This document shows, piece by piece, positions 34,659 through 44,080 of a stretch of DNA of 64,000 nt; position 1 is the first letter of the stretch; the number at the start of each line of letters is the position of its first letter. The translations under genes and the position numbers were made by a program. Location of the stretch: positions 74,501 to 138,500 of the forward strand of contig JACBOA010000015.1 in NCBI GenBank assembly GCA_013403005.1. The letters are read 5' to 3'. The notes under the pieces are model-generated. The model worked only from the letters and a program-made list of their open reading frames with translations. It was not told where the DNA came from and did no database searches. This DNA is from Methanobacteriaceae archaeon (lineage in GTDB: Archaea; Methanobacteriota; Methanobacteria; Methanobacteriales; Methanobacteriaceae).

Positions 34659-36044
34659 ATGATAAAAGTTTATAATACATTATCTCGCCAAAAAGAACCC
34701 CTAAAACCCCTCAAGGGAAACCGGGTGAAACTTTTCGTCTGCGGACCAACAGTCTATGATAATTCCCATATAGGACACGCCCGAACCTATATCTCTTTTG
34801 ATGTTATAGTCCGTTACCTTAAATATCGCGGTTTTAGTGTATTCTACCTTCAGAACATCACTGATATTGATGATAAAATAATTAAAAGGGCTGCTGAAAC
34901 TAAAAAGGACCCTTTGCTTCTTGCCAGGGAATTTGAAGCAGAATATCTTAGGGATATGAAGGCCCTGGGAGTGGATAATGTCAATCTATTTGCCAGGGCA
35001 ACAGAACATCTGCCTGAGATTATAGCACAAATTGAAGCCCTCCTGGATAAGGGATTCGCCTATGAAAGTGAAAATGGGGTTTACTTTGATGTATCTAAAT
35101 TTGCGGATTTTGGTAAGTTATCCCATCGCAAAATAGAAGATCTGAAAGTGCACCGTATAACCCCTGACCGTGCTAAAAAAAATCCAGAAGACTTTGCACT
35201 GTGGAAGAAAAAGGATGAAGAACCCTCCTGGGATTCACCCTGGGGTGCAGGACGCCCTGGATGGCATATTGAAGACACAGCTATCACTGAGGAGTATTTC
35301 GGACCTCAATATGACATACACGGTGGTGGATTGGACCTGATATTTCCCCACCACGAGGCAGAAATTGCCCAAATGGAATCTGCATCCGGCCAAAAACCCA
35401 TGGTGCGCTACTGGATGCACACCGGTTTTCTGAATGTCAAAGGAGAAAAGATGTCCAAATCCCTGGGAAACTTCATCACTATCAAAGAACTCCTGGAAGA
35501 ATACCCTCCTGAGGTTTTCCGCTTCTTTGTTCTGTCCACTCATTACCGCAGCCCAATAGACTTCAGCCATGAAATATTAGAACAATCCCAGAACAGTCTA
35601 AAAAGATTATATAAATTCTATTACAACATAAACGAACTCCTAGATGAGGATCATCCTGAAAATGGAGAAAATGATAAAATTCAAGGTAATTTATTGAAGC
35701 AAACTCGGATTAATTTTCTGGAAGCCATGGATAATGATTTCAACACCCCCTATGCACTTTCAATTCTCTTTAACTTCATACGAGACACCAACAGGACCCT
35801 GAATAATGATTTAATTTCCAAAAGATCACTCCAAAATATAAAATTTTTCTTAACAGAAATAGGTGAAATATTTGGTTTCAATTTCGCATCCGACTGTGCC
35901 GTACAAGATGAAGGAATTTCAGGAGAACTGATTAACATCATAACTGATGTAAGGCAAAAACTTCGAGAGAGGAAGGATTGGGAACTTTCAGATGAAATTC
36001 GGAGCAAGTTAAGTGATCTGGATATAAATTTAGAAGATAAATAA
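34659..36044 (+). CDS. cysS: Cysteinyl-tRNA synthetase
   Basis: Class I aminoacyl-tRNA synthetase charging tRNA-Cys (461 aa, standard length). FVCGPTVYDNSHIGHARTY holds the first zinc ligand Cys and the HIGH-type motif; EKMSKSLGN is the KMSKS loop. The second bacterial zinc ligand Cys (in GWHIECS) is replaced by Asp here (RPGWHIEDTAIT), while His and Glu of PHHEAEIAQ are present. The variation may be usual in methanobacterial enzymes and the Asp could still coordinate metal. Directly downstream of the tRNA it charges; no other gene between. ATG 34659 has no strong Shine-Dalgarno. Confidence 0.95.
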   Translation: MIKVYNTLSRQKEPLKPLKGNRVKLFVCGPTVYDNSHIGHARTYISFDVIVRYLKYRGFSVFYLQNITDIDDKIIKRAAETKKDPLLLAREFEAEYLRDMKALGVDNVNLFARATEHLPEIIAQIEALLDKGFAYESENGVYFDVSKFADFGKLSHRKIEDLKVHRITPDRAKKNPEDFALWKKKDEEPSWDSPWGAGRPGWHIEDTAITEEYFGPQYDIHGGGLDLIFPHHEAEIAQMESASGQKPMVRYWMHTGFLNVKGEKMSKSLGNFITIKELLEEYPPEVFRFFVLSTHYRSPIDFSHEILEQSQNSLKRLYKFYYNINELLDEDHPENGENDKIQGNLLKQTRINFLEAMDNDFNTPYALSILFNFIRDTNRTLNNDLISKRSLQNIKFFLTEIGEIFGFNFASDCAVQDEGISGELINIITDVRQKLRERKDWELSDEIRSKLSDLDINLEDK

Positions 36045-36703
36045 AGAATAAGGATAAAGAATAAGGACTTGAATATTAAAATATAACTTAAAAAAATTTG
36101 GTGTTTCTTTTAATGAACAATTGATTTGACTTCAAATAAGATCTCCTTGTAAAATAGGGGGTGGTATGTAATTCCCACGCAAAATCAGGACCTGCTAAAG
36201 AACTAATGATAAATAACCAATAAGTGTAGGTCTTAAACAATAAATATGGATCTTTAACAAAAGATGATATAATTATATGGTCATATATGGTCATATCCAA
36301 ACTGCAGTTTCCAGCACATAATTGAAAAGAGAGGAAAAGGCTTGAAATTTAATGAGAAAACCCCAAATAATTCATCAAAAATTAAGCACAATGCCTTGCT
36401 AACCTTAACCCTTCCGGAGAGATAAATACCCTATAACTGTGAAATATGGGCAAAAAATAAATACTCATAAAATAATATTAATTAAAATTACATCAGGAAA
36501 TAAGATAAATTCACTCTGGATTTTCATGCCTGCATTGATGCCTAATGAGATTACTAAATCTTACCAATAATCTATTACTTGTTCAAGCTTGACTTATTAA
36601 AGTTTTTTAAATGATCTAGAAAGGTTCAGTTTAAGCAATTTAATTTACTCTTATAACTTAATAACTCTTATATATTCTGAATAAATTATTTTTCAGGTAG
36701 AAC
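36045..36703. other. Gene-free intergenic region
   Basis: 659 AT-rich bases between cysS and asnB. A 70-codon minus-strand frame at 36088-36300 shows no ribosome binding site and an unlikely composition. A perfect 10-bp tandem, atatggtcat twice, sits at 36275-36294. The final part (from about 36640) is likely the asnB promoter, with ttaataactcttatatattctg resembling TATA elements. No RNA gene or hairpin of note. Confidence 0.6.
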
Positions 36704-38251
36704 ATGTGCGGGATAGCGGCTATTATCGGGGAAAATGCTCATCTTAAATTGTATGACATGCTCCACACCCTTCAACATAGAGGACCTGATGGTACAGGTG
36801 CCTGGGTAGATGGGAACCTTGTCTATGGAGACCTGTCTGAAATAGATATACCTCCAGGTTTTAGAGCAATAGGGCACAACTTACTGTCAATTGTGGGTGA
36901 TCAAGAAAAACAACCACTGATAAGTGGTAATATAATCTTAACTTGTAATGGTGAGATATACAACTATCATGAACTCAGATTTGAACTTGAAAAGGATTTT
37001 GATTACGATTTTATAACAAAAAGCGACTCGGAAGTAATTTCAGCTCTTATTAATATATATTATGATGGTAAATTATCAGATTGCATTCCTCCAGTATTAG
37101 AACGTCTTGATGGAGATTATGCCTTTGTTGCCTATGATGGTAAAGACCTGGTGGCTGTCAGGGATCCGGTAGGTGTAAAACCCATTTACTATGGTTCAAA
37201 TGATCATTATTTGGGATTAGCATCTGAAAGGAAAGCCCTGCAGAAAGTGGGGATAAATGACACACATAGTTTACCACCAAACTATATGCTGCATAATCAG
37301 GAGTTAGTATCTTTACCTGAAAGGTTTTCCTGGAAAGATGGACTTTCTAACAGTCAATTATTTCATCAATCACACCAAAAATCCCAGGATGAAATTAAAA
37401 AGTCTACGGATACCTATGGTAAATATCCTGGTAAAAATTATTTAAAAAAGATTTTAAGAAATATGCTCATTAAATCTGTTGAAAAAAGAGTGAGGGGATT
37501 GGAAAATATTGGGATACTTTTCTCTGGAGGGGTTGATAGCACCATTCTTGCTGTGTTGTGTGCTGATCTGGGAGTCCATGCTGAGCTTTATGCTGTGGGA
37601 AGTGAAGGTTCTTCTGACCTTAAATTTGCAGAAAAAATAGCTGAACACATGCACTTGCCCATCCACATCACTAAGGTTGATGAAAAGATGGTGAGAGAAT
37701 ACACTCCCCTTGTATTAAATGCCATAGAAGAGTGGAACTTGATGAAATTAGGGGTGGGGATGACTGCATATCTGGCAGCAGCCATGGCAAATGAGGATGG
37801 TTTTCGGGTGATGCTCTCGGGCCAGGGTGCAGATGAACTCTTCGCTGGTTACCACCGCTATCTTAATTTTTACCATGAAAAAGGAGAAGAAGCCCAGGAA
37901 GACCTTAAGGGTGATGTTGAAAATCTTTACCATGTTAATCTGGAGCGTGATGATAAAGTAACCATGGCCCGAAGTGTAGAACTAAGGGTTCCCTATCTGG
38001 ATTTGGATATTATAAATTTAGCCATGCTGATACCTATGAAATACAAGATCTGTGGCCAGGGTGATGCTCTTCGCAAACGCATTTTACGAGAAGTAGCCCT
38101 TGATCTTGGGGTGCCCAATGAAGTTGTTAAAAGACCAAAAAAGGCTGCTCAATATGGTTCCGGCATTGATAAAATACTTAGAAAAAAGATCATCAAGGAT
38201 CATCATTACATGGACCAGCTGAAAAAATCCTTTAAATTTATAGACATTTAA
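36704..38251 (+). CDS. asnB: Asparagine synthetase (glutamine-hydrolysing)
   Basis: Makes asparagine from aspartate, glutamine and ATP. The mature enzyme begins with catalytic Cys2 (MCGIAAIIGE), the N-terminal nucleophile glutaminase; HRGPDGTGAW and LTCNGEIYNYHEL complete that domain (residues 1-200). The synthetase domain has the PP-loop LFSGGVDST near residues 272-280 and MLSGQGADELFAGYHRYL (about 370). Length 515 is normal. The only start with Cys2 is ATG 36704 (weak aggtag upstream). The next gene is gatC-like, so both routes to asparagine may be co-located. Confidence 0.93.
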   Translation: MCGIAAIIGENAHLKLYDMLHTLQHRGPDGTGAWVDGNLVYGDLSEIDIPPGFRAIGHNLLSIVGDQEKQPLISGNIILTCNGEIYNYHELRFELEKDFDYDFITKSDSEVISALINIYYDGKLSDCIPPVLERLDGDYAFVAYDGKDLVAVRDPVGVKPIYYGSNDHYLGLASERKALQKVGINDTHSLPPNYMLHNQELVSLPERFSWKDGLSNSQLFHQSHQKSQDEIKKSTDTYGKYPGKNYLKKILRNMLIKSVEKRVRGLENIGILFSGGVDSTILAVLCADLGVHAELYAVGSEGSSDLKFAEKIAEHMHLPIHITKVDEKMVREYTPLVLNAIEEWNLMKLGVGMTAYLAAAMANEDGFRVMLSGQGADELFAGYHRYLNFYHEKGEEAQEDLKGDVENLYHVNLERDDKVTMARSVELRVPYLDLDIINLAMLIPMKYKICGQGDALRKRILREVALDLGVPNEVVKRPKKAAQYGSGIDKILRKKIIKDHHYMDQLKKSFKFIDI

Positions 38252-38414
38252 ATTTATAAAAATTAAACTAAAGATGGTTTATAACTCTCGTTGAATATAA
38301 TATAATTTTAAATAGCATTTTTCAATAGCGATTAAATAACGATGAAAAAATAGTTGGGAAAAAAATTAATCAAAAAATTTAATTGTATCTATTTGCATCT
38401 GGGAGTGAACTAAG

Positions 38415-38630
38415 TTGAAGATCGAAAAAGAGGCAGAGAAAATATTACAAAGTTTTTCTGAGGCATTGAAAGACATACCTGATTTGGAAGAAACCCATTA
38501 CATGGTGGACAACGTTAACCTCTCACGTGAAGACTGTGCTAAGCAAAAGGATTCTGAGAAAATCATGAGAAACACCCGTGTGGATGAGGATGGGAATCTT
38601 ATTGTAGAGAAAGGAAAGTGGGTAAAATGA
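38415..38630 (+). CDS. gatC: Probable GatC-like subunit of Asp/Glu-tRNA amidotransferase
   Basis: Small protein of 71 residues. The helix EKEAEKILQSFSEALKDIPD followed by LEETHYMVDNVNLSRED corresponds to the C-terminal half of GatC (the xxHxxxxxNxxReD pattern), the subunit that wraps GatA and GatB in the complex forming Asn-tRNA or Gln-tRNA. It is shorter than bacterial GatC (about 95 aa). gatA and gatB are not in the window. Start TTG at 38415. Overlaps the following ACT gene (ATGA), so the two are translated together. Confidence 0.65.
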   Translation: MKIEKEAEKILQSFSEALKDIPDLEETHYMVDNVNLSREDCAKQKDSEKIMRNTRVDEDGNLIVEKGKWVK

Positions 38631-39115
38631 GATTAAATTTAGTACTGGATTTGCCAGACGTTCCAGGACAATTAATGGAAGCATTAGAACCCATGGGAAG
38701 ATTAGGAGCCAACATAGTTGCGGTTATCCACCAGAGAGATTTTAAAACAGAACGTGGAACTGTTCCAGTTCAGATAACCATTGAGGGTGATAAGGAAACC
38801 CTGGATAAGGTAATGGATGCATTGGAATCTAAGGATATCCAGATACTGGAAGTAGACAATGTCCTGCGTAAGGAACAGATCAGCACCATCCTGGTGGGAG
38901 ATATTATAGAAGAAGATATGCAGAACACCATGGCCTATTTAAACCAGTTAGAAGGAGTCAGAGTGGCTGATCTCGACCTTAAAATGTCTGATAACCCTAA
39001 AAACTCAGCCACTAAAATGGTTATGGAAGCAGATTTTGGACTCAAAAATGAAGTCCTTAAAAAGGTTAAAGAATTAGGTGCCAAGAAAGGTTTCCTGGTT
39101 ATTAATGAAATCTAA
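38627..39115 (+). CDS. ACT-domain regulatory protein
   Basis: 162 residues comprising an ACT domain (MRLNLVLDLPDVPGQLMEAL at the start, the beta-alpha pattern with the DxPGxL loop) and a second similar half from about residue 85 (STILVGDIIEEDMQNTMAYL). ACT domains bind amino acids; located just upstream of homoserine dehydrogenase, it probably senses threonine or methionine and regulates that enzyme in trans. I chose ATG 38627 overlapping the gatC stop rather than GTG 38618. About 35 bp separate it from hom. Confidence 0.82.
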   Translation: MRLNLVLDLPDVPGQLMEALEPMGRLGANIVAVIHQRDFKTERGTVPVQITIEGDKETLDKVMDALESKDIQILEVDNVLRKEQISTILVGDIIEEDMQNTMAYLNQLEGVRVADLDLKMSDNPKNSATKMVMEADFGLKNEVLKKVKELGAKKGFLVINEI

Positions 39116-39150
39116 GCCATTTTTTGGTCTTTTGGTAAAAGGTGAAATTA

Positions 39151-40164
39151 ATGAAAATTATTATTTTAGGTTTCGGAGCAGTGGGTCGTGGTGTTGCCCG
39201 TGTAATATCCATGAAAAAAGAATACTTGAAGAGCAGATATGACCTTGATCTTGAAATTGTAGCAGTAACTGATAGTTCAGGGGCATCCATAAACCCAGAA
39301 GGCTTGGATGAAGAATTACTTCTCCAAATCAAGGAGGAAAAAGGTGAAATTTCCCTTTATCCCCATTATGGTGCTCCTGGTATGGAAAGTCTGCAGGTTC
39401 TGGATGAGGTAGATTATGATTGTCTGGTGGAAGTTACACCCACTGATATTGATGATGGTGAACCCGGCCACAGCCATATTATAAAAGCCATGCAAGATGG
39501 TAAAGATGTGGTAACATCCAATAAAGGTCCGCTAGCATTATCCTTCCAGGAACTGGCAGAATGCGCCCATTCCAATGGTGTGGAATTCAAATTTGAAGCG
39601 TCTGTGGGGGGTGCCATGCCCATAATAAACTTCGCCCATGAAACCCTGGCAGGATGCAACATTGAATCAATATATGGAATATTAAATGGAACAACCAATT
39701 ATATCCTTTCACGGATGGCTAATGAGGGTTCATCTTATGAACAAACCCTTAAAGAAGCTCAGGAAATGGGAATCGCTGAAACCAACCCTTATCAGGATGT
39801 AGAGGGTATTGATGCTGCCTGTAAAATCGTTATACTGGCTAACTCTATACTTAACCTACCAGTTACTCTTAAAGATGTTGAAGTGGAAGGTATATCCAGG
39901 ATAACATCTGAATCAATTGCACTGGCTAAAAAGGAAGGTTTGCTCATTAAGCTCATTGGTGAAGCTTCTCCTGATTCTCTGGAAGTATCACCACGCCTGG
40001 TTCGCCAGGGATCTCCACTGGATGTGGAGGGAACATTAAACGTTGCCACTGTGAAAACTGACCTGGCAGATGATGTAACTGTGGTTGGTAAAGGTGCTGG
40101 TTCCGTGGAAACAGCTTCTGCTATTTTAAGCGATATAATAAGTATCTGGAAAACTCGAAGATGA
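39151..40164 (+). CDS. hom: Homoserine dehydrogenase
   Basis: Converts aspartate semialdehyde to homoserine with NAD(P)H, first committed step to threonine and methionine. 337 residues: N-terminal ILGFGAVGRGVARVISM (GxGxxG), substrate and catalytic KDVVTSNKGPLAL with the Lys, FKFEASVGGAMPIIN and GILNGTTNYILSRM, then EANPYQDVEGIDAACKI-like TNPYQDVEGIDAACKI. No C-terminal ACT domain, unlike many bacterial enzymes. Start ATG 39151 is chosen because aggtga at 39140-39145 is correctly spaced; GTG 39142 would begin inside that site. Confidence 0.93.
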   Translation: MKIIILGFGAVGRGVARVISMKKEYLKSRYDLDLEIVAVTDSSGASINPEGLDEELLLQIKEEKGEISLYPHYGAPGMESLQVLDEVDYDCLVEVTPTDIDDGEPGHSHIIKAMQDGKDVVTSNKGPLALSFQELAECAHSNGVEFKFEASVGGAMPIINFAHETLAGCNIESIYGILNGTTNYILSRMANEGSSYEQTLKEAQEMGIAETNPYQDVEGIDAACKIVILANSILNLPVTLKDVEVEGISRITSESIALAKKEGLLIKLIGEASPDSLEVSPRLVRQGSPLDVEGTLNVATVKTDLADDVTVVGKGAGSVETASAILSDIISIWKTRR

Positions 40165-40380
40165 AATGTTTAATAAAAGAAAATTGGTAATAAAAGATAT
40201 AATAAAAGTTTAAAAAGATTATTTACCCATAAAATTAAATTTATTTAAATTAGTCCCAGATATGAATTTACTTATGGATTTAGGCTTTTTATTAACATAT
40301 TCATTGCATACCAGATCTGATTATCTGGGTTTAGACTTCAAACAGAACTGTTATCAAATTTACTGGTTTGGGAGATATTA

Positions 40381-41607
40381 ATGAAGTACGTAGTGGTTAT
40401 TGGGGATGGAATGACCGATGAACCCCTTAAAGAATTAGATGGTGAAACACCCCTAGAACGAGCTTACACTCCTAATATGGATTTTATAGCAAAAAATGGT
40501 TCATGTGGCCTTTTGAAAACAGTTCCACAGGGGATGGAACCTGGTTCCGATGTGGCCAACCTTTCCATAATGGGTTATGATCCTAAAAAATACTACACTG
40601 GTCGAGGCCCATTGGAAGCTGCCAGTATAGGTGCTCAACTTTCAGATAAGGATGTTGCATTTCGCTGTAACTTTATAACTGCAGAAGAGGGAAATCTAGC
40701 TGATTTTAATGCAGGACACATCAGCACTGCCGAGGCATCCCAACTAATAGAATCCTTAAACCAAGCATTTTACTCTTATGGGAAATTTTATCTGGGAACC
40801 AGTTACCGACATTTATTCGTCTTTAAAGATAAAGACGCTGCTTCCCTTAAATCAACACCACCCCATGATGTGGTGGGAGAACCATTAAACCATCATCTCC
40901 TTAAACCATCAAAACACCCATTGTCAGTTAAGCTAAATGAATTAATGTACAAATCTTCAGAGGTCCTGGCTGAACACCCTGTTAATCAGAAAAGATTAGA
41001 TGAAAGTAAAAAGCCCGCTAACATGATCTGGTTATGGGGGCAGGGTAGGAAACCAGATATGACCCCTTTTGAAGATATTTACGGTCTTAAAGGTGCAACC
41101 ATAACTGGTGTGGATCTTATTAAAGGAATTGGAACTTATCTGGGACTTACCAACATCCGTGTTCCTGGTGCCACAGGCTACTTTGACACTGATTACTGTG
41201 GAAAAACCAAATACGCCCTGGAAGCCCTGAAAACCCATGATCTGATTTTCATACACGTGGAGGCTCCTGATGAAGCAGGACACGCTGGAGACGTTAAAGA
41301 GAAAATTCTGGCCATTGAACGCATCGACCGCCGAATACTTGGAAAACTTTTAGAAGAACTCCCCTCACTAGGTGATTATGCCATAGCAGTACTACCTGAC
41401 CATCCCACACCCATTAATGTTAGGACCCATACCTCAGATCCCATCCCTTATGCAGTGTATTCTCCCCATTGTGAAGCTGATGAAACTGAAGGTTACAGTG
41501 AAGTAGCAGTTCTAAAAAGTTTTAAAAACAGTTCTAAAAAGTTAAGGGAAGGATACAAGTTTTTGAAATACTTCCTTGATTATCCAAACCACAGAAAGGC
41601 GTTATAA
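40381..41607 (+). CDS. apgM: 2,3-bisphosphoglycerate-independent phosphoglycerate mutase, archaeal type
   Basis: 408-residue alkaline-phosphatase-superfamily enzyme interconverting 3- and 2-phosphoglycerate. The metal site starts with VVIGDGMTDEPLKELDGETP; nucleophile region is GMEPGSDVANLSIMGYDP (Ser within SDVANLS), then GRGPLEAASIG; HVEAPDEAGHAGD and LPDHPTPINVRTH supply the other metal ligands. Length and order match archaeal ApgM. A 216-bp spacer with no gene lies upstream, and the protein is preceded by gggagat. Some databases call this family phosphonopyruvate decarboxylase-related, which I consider less likely. Confidence 0.9.
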   Translation: MKYVVVIGDGMTDEPLKELDGETPLERAYTPNMDFIAKNGSCGLLKTVPQGMEPGSDVANLSIMGYDPKKYYTGRGPLEAASIGAQLSDKDVAFRCNFITAEEGNLADFNAGHISTAEASQLIESLNQAFYSYGKFYLGTSYRHLFVFKDKDAASLKSTPPHDVVGEPLNHHLLKPSKHPLSVKLNELMYKSSEVLAEHPVNQKRLDESKKPANMIWLWGQGRKPDMTPFEDIYGLKGATITGVDLIKGIGTYLGLTNIRVPGATGYFDTDYCGKTKYALEALKTHDLIFIHVEAPDEAGHAGDVKEKILAIERIDRRILGKLLEELPSLGDYAIAVLPDHPTPINVRTHTSDPIPYAVYSPHCEADETEGYSEVAVLKSFKNSSKKLREGYKFLKYFLDYPNHRKAL

Positions 41608-41742
41608 TATTCAGAATTAAATGAGCAAGACATTAACTTAAGGCAGGATAAAAGTTATTCATAAGACCATGGAAAACCTAAATCAATTAAAAAGGAAAAC
41701 ATAAAACAGATGAAATATTAAATTAATAAATTTTAGATCTCT

Positions 41743-43182
41743 TTGTTAATAAAGGTGGGATTTAATATAAGTTATTCCAGATTCAGGTATTATTTTGCAG
41801 TTGCTGCTGGGAATATTGCCTCTTTCATACTGCGGAAAATTTTAAAAAGCAGTGCCAGTGCTATGCCTGGGAAGGTAGCCATGACCATCCATCCTCATAT
41901 TTTGAAAATAATCAATGAACGCTGCCATAAAAAGATCCTCATAACTGGTACCAATGGTAAAACCACCACCAATAACCTGCTTAATTTCATCTTCAGAAGA
42001 GAATTTAGGTCTGTTCTTTCCAATTTAAGGGGGGCTAACATGCCCCAGGGACTGGTAAGTGCCTTTCTACACCACCGTAAAAAGGAATACGATTGGGGTA
42101 TCTTCGAAGTAGATGAAGGATCATTTGAGAGAGTCACTGAATATGTCAAACCAGACTATGTTCTGGTTACCAATTTCTTCCGGGACCAGCTGGACCGTTA
42201 CGGTGAAATAGAAAAAGCATTCCAGGACATTCTAGAGGCTCTTGAACCATTGGAAACAACTTTAATTCTCAATGCTGATGATCCTCTGGTTTCTAACTTC
42301 CGAAAACTGAATAAAAAAAATATTTATTATGGAGTTAACCGAAACCAGTACAGCACCAGTCAGCAGGGAATTGTAGAGTCCAGATTTTGCCCTGCATGTA
42401 GCAGCTACCTTGAATACAGTTATTACAATTACGGGCAACTGGGAGGATATAAATGCCCGGATTGTGGTTTTGAAAACCCTCCCTATGACTACAACATTGC
42501 TGAAATAAATTATAAGGACCACCAGTATCATTTCCAGTTTAAAAAGAGGGGAGATAACACCTCTCAGGAAATTAGTTTCGACTATGAAGGAATATACAAC
42601 GCTTATAACTGCTGTGCTGCATTATCAACTTCTCTGGAAATAGGAATACCCCTGGATAAAGTGGCACAGTCCATTGAAGAATTTGAATATCACTTGGGTC
42701 GGATGGAAAATTTCCAATTCCCAGATAAAATAGTTAAAATTGCCTTGGTAAAAAATCCTATTGGACTCAGTGAAACTATAAGCAGCATATCTCTGGATGA
42801 TCGACCGAAATCCATGTTATTCGTGCTTAACGATAACCCAGCTGATGGTAGGGATGTGTCCTGGATCTGGGATGCTGAAGTTGAAAAAACATTAAATATT
42901 AAACATATTAAGCAAATCTTCTGTTCCGGCAGACGGGCAGAAGATATGGCTCTGAGACTTAAATATGCCGGAATCCCAGTAGATATGATTGAAGTAGATG
43001 ACAATATGGATCAGGCCATTGGAAAAGTTTTGAAAGAGGAAGTTGAAATTGTCTACATCTTACCCACCTATACCGCTGTGTTTCAGGCTCGTGAACTGGT
43101 ACTGGCACGTCTTGAGGGTACTGGTAAGAAAATGTCACATTTTCGTGAATATTTGAAGAACCTGAAATTTCCCGGGCGATAA
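41743..43182 (+). CDS. MurT-like Mur ligase family protein
   Basis: About 479 residues. P-loop ITGTNGKTTTN at residues 67-77; Mur ligase middle domain continues with EVDEGSFERV and TNFFRDQLDRYGE. A Cys4 zinc ribbon is inserted: CPAC (216-219) and CPDC (238-241), the hallmark of MurT. The C-terminal DUF1727-type domain has NPIGLSETISSI and LNDNPADGRDVSWIWD. With the GatD-like partner next door it should form an amidotransferase acting on a peptide Glu of a lipid-linked cell-wall precursor, here presumably pseudomurein. Start uncertain: TTG 41743 or GTG 41755; aaaggtggg follows the TTG. Confidence 0.88.
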   Translation: MLIKVGFNISYSRFRYYFAVAAGNIASFILRKILKSSASAMPGKVAMTIHPHILKIINERCHKKILITGTNGKTTTNNLLNFIFRREFRSVLSNLRGANMPQGLVSAFLHHRKKEYDWGIFEVDEGSFERVTEYVKPDYVLVTNFFRDQLDRYGEIEKAFQDILEALEPLETTLILNADDPLVSNFRKLNKKNIYYGVNRNQYSTSQQGIVESRFCPACSSYLEYSYYNYGQLGGYKCPDCGFENPPYDYNIAEINYKDHQYHFQFKKRGDNTSQEISFDYEGIYNAYNCCAALSTSLEIGIPLDKVAQSIEEFEYHLGRMENFQFPDKIVKIALVKNPIGLSETISSISLDDRPKSMLFVLNDNPADGRDVSWIWDAEVEKTLNIKHIKQIFCSGRRAEDMALRLKYAGIPVDMIEVDDNMDQAIGKVLKEEVEIVYILPTYTAVFQARELVLARLEGTGKKMSHFREYLKNLKFPGR

Positions 43183-43357
43183 ACAATAAAAAAGAATAAA
43201 AGAACCAAATACATCCTTATTATTCTAAAGAATCAGGAAAAACTTTTATTCAAATAAATTAAACTAATAAAAAAGTATTAGATTAAAAAAAAAATTACCT
43301 TAAACCAATAGTATTAAAAACTCATAAAAAATTGAAAAAAAATGTGCAGGGACAAAT

Positions 43358-44080
43358 ATGGAACTGAAAATTTATCATATGTATCCTGATCTTTTAAACC
43401 TCTATGGAGATCTGGGTAATGTCACCTGTCTCCGTCAAAGATGCCTTTGGCGAGGTATAAAAGTTAAAGTTGTGGGATTCAGCATGAACCAGGAAGCACC
43501 CCTAAGGGATGGTGACCTTTTCTTCATTGGAGGAGGTTCTGATCGGGGTCAGAATATTGTTTATTCGCACCTTTTAAAATACCGGAAGGAAATGGAATAT
43601 CTGATTGAAGATGGTGCTCCTGTTCTGGCTATCTGTGGAGGTTATCAGCTTCTGGGTGAGAAATATATTGATGCAGATGGAAACGATGTTCCTGGTCTGG
43701 GAATATTCGATTACCATACGAAAAGTGAGGAAGGAAGACTTATTGGTAATATAATCATCAAAAACAGCCTAGGAATTGCACCTGAGACTATCCTTGGTTT
43801 TGAAAATCATGGTGGCCGCACCTACCATGACCATGAACCCCTTGGTACGGTGATAGTTGGCCATGGGAACAATGGCAAAGACCAGCAAGAAGGTATGGTC
43901 TATCAAAATTGTATAGGCACCTATCTACACGGCCCTCTACTTCCAAAAAACCCTCACCTGGCTGATCACCTTATCCTGAAAGCTCTGGAGAGAAAATATG
44001 GAGTGAAAAAGTTATCCTCCCTTTCTGATCAGGAAGAATATTCAGCCCACAATAAAGTATTGCAACTTTATTTACCCTGA
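43358..44080 (+). CDS. GatD-like glutamine amidotransferase (MurT partner)
   Basis: 240 residues. Class I glutaminase of the CobB/CobQ-like branch: IGGGSDRGQNIVYSHLL, nucleophile Cys93 in VLAICGGYQLLG, catalytic His191 in IGTYLHGPLLPKNP. These positions nearly match those of Staphylococcus GatD. It supplies ammonia from glutamine to the MurT ligase for amidation of a cell-wall peptide. It lies 175 bp after the MurT-like gene on the same strand. Annotated in some genomes as cobyric acid synthase-like; the MurT neighbour argues for GatD. Confidence 0.88.
   Translation: MELKIYHMYPDLLNLYGDLGNVTCLRQRCLWRGIKVKVVGFSMNQEAPLRDGDLFFIGGGSDRGQNIVYSHLLKYRKEMEYLIEDGAPVLAICGGYQLLGEKYIDADGNDVPGLGIFDYHTKSEEGRLIGNIIIKNSLGIAPETILGFENHGGRTYHDHEPLGTVIVGHGNNGKDQQEGMVYQNCIGTYLHGPLLPKNPHLADHLILKALERKYGVKKLSSLSDQEEYSAHNKVLQLYLP

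Noticed and set aside
36088..36300. 70-codon minus-strand frame in the cysS-asnB spacer
   Set aside because: No Shine-Dalgarno, no domain, biased composition; isolated among convergent AT-rich sequence.
43358..44080. Cobyric acid synthase (CobQ) call for the glutaminase
   Set aside because: It lacks the N-terminal synthetase domain and sits beside a MurT-like gene, fitting GatD.
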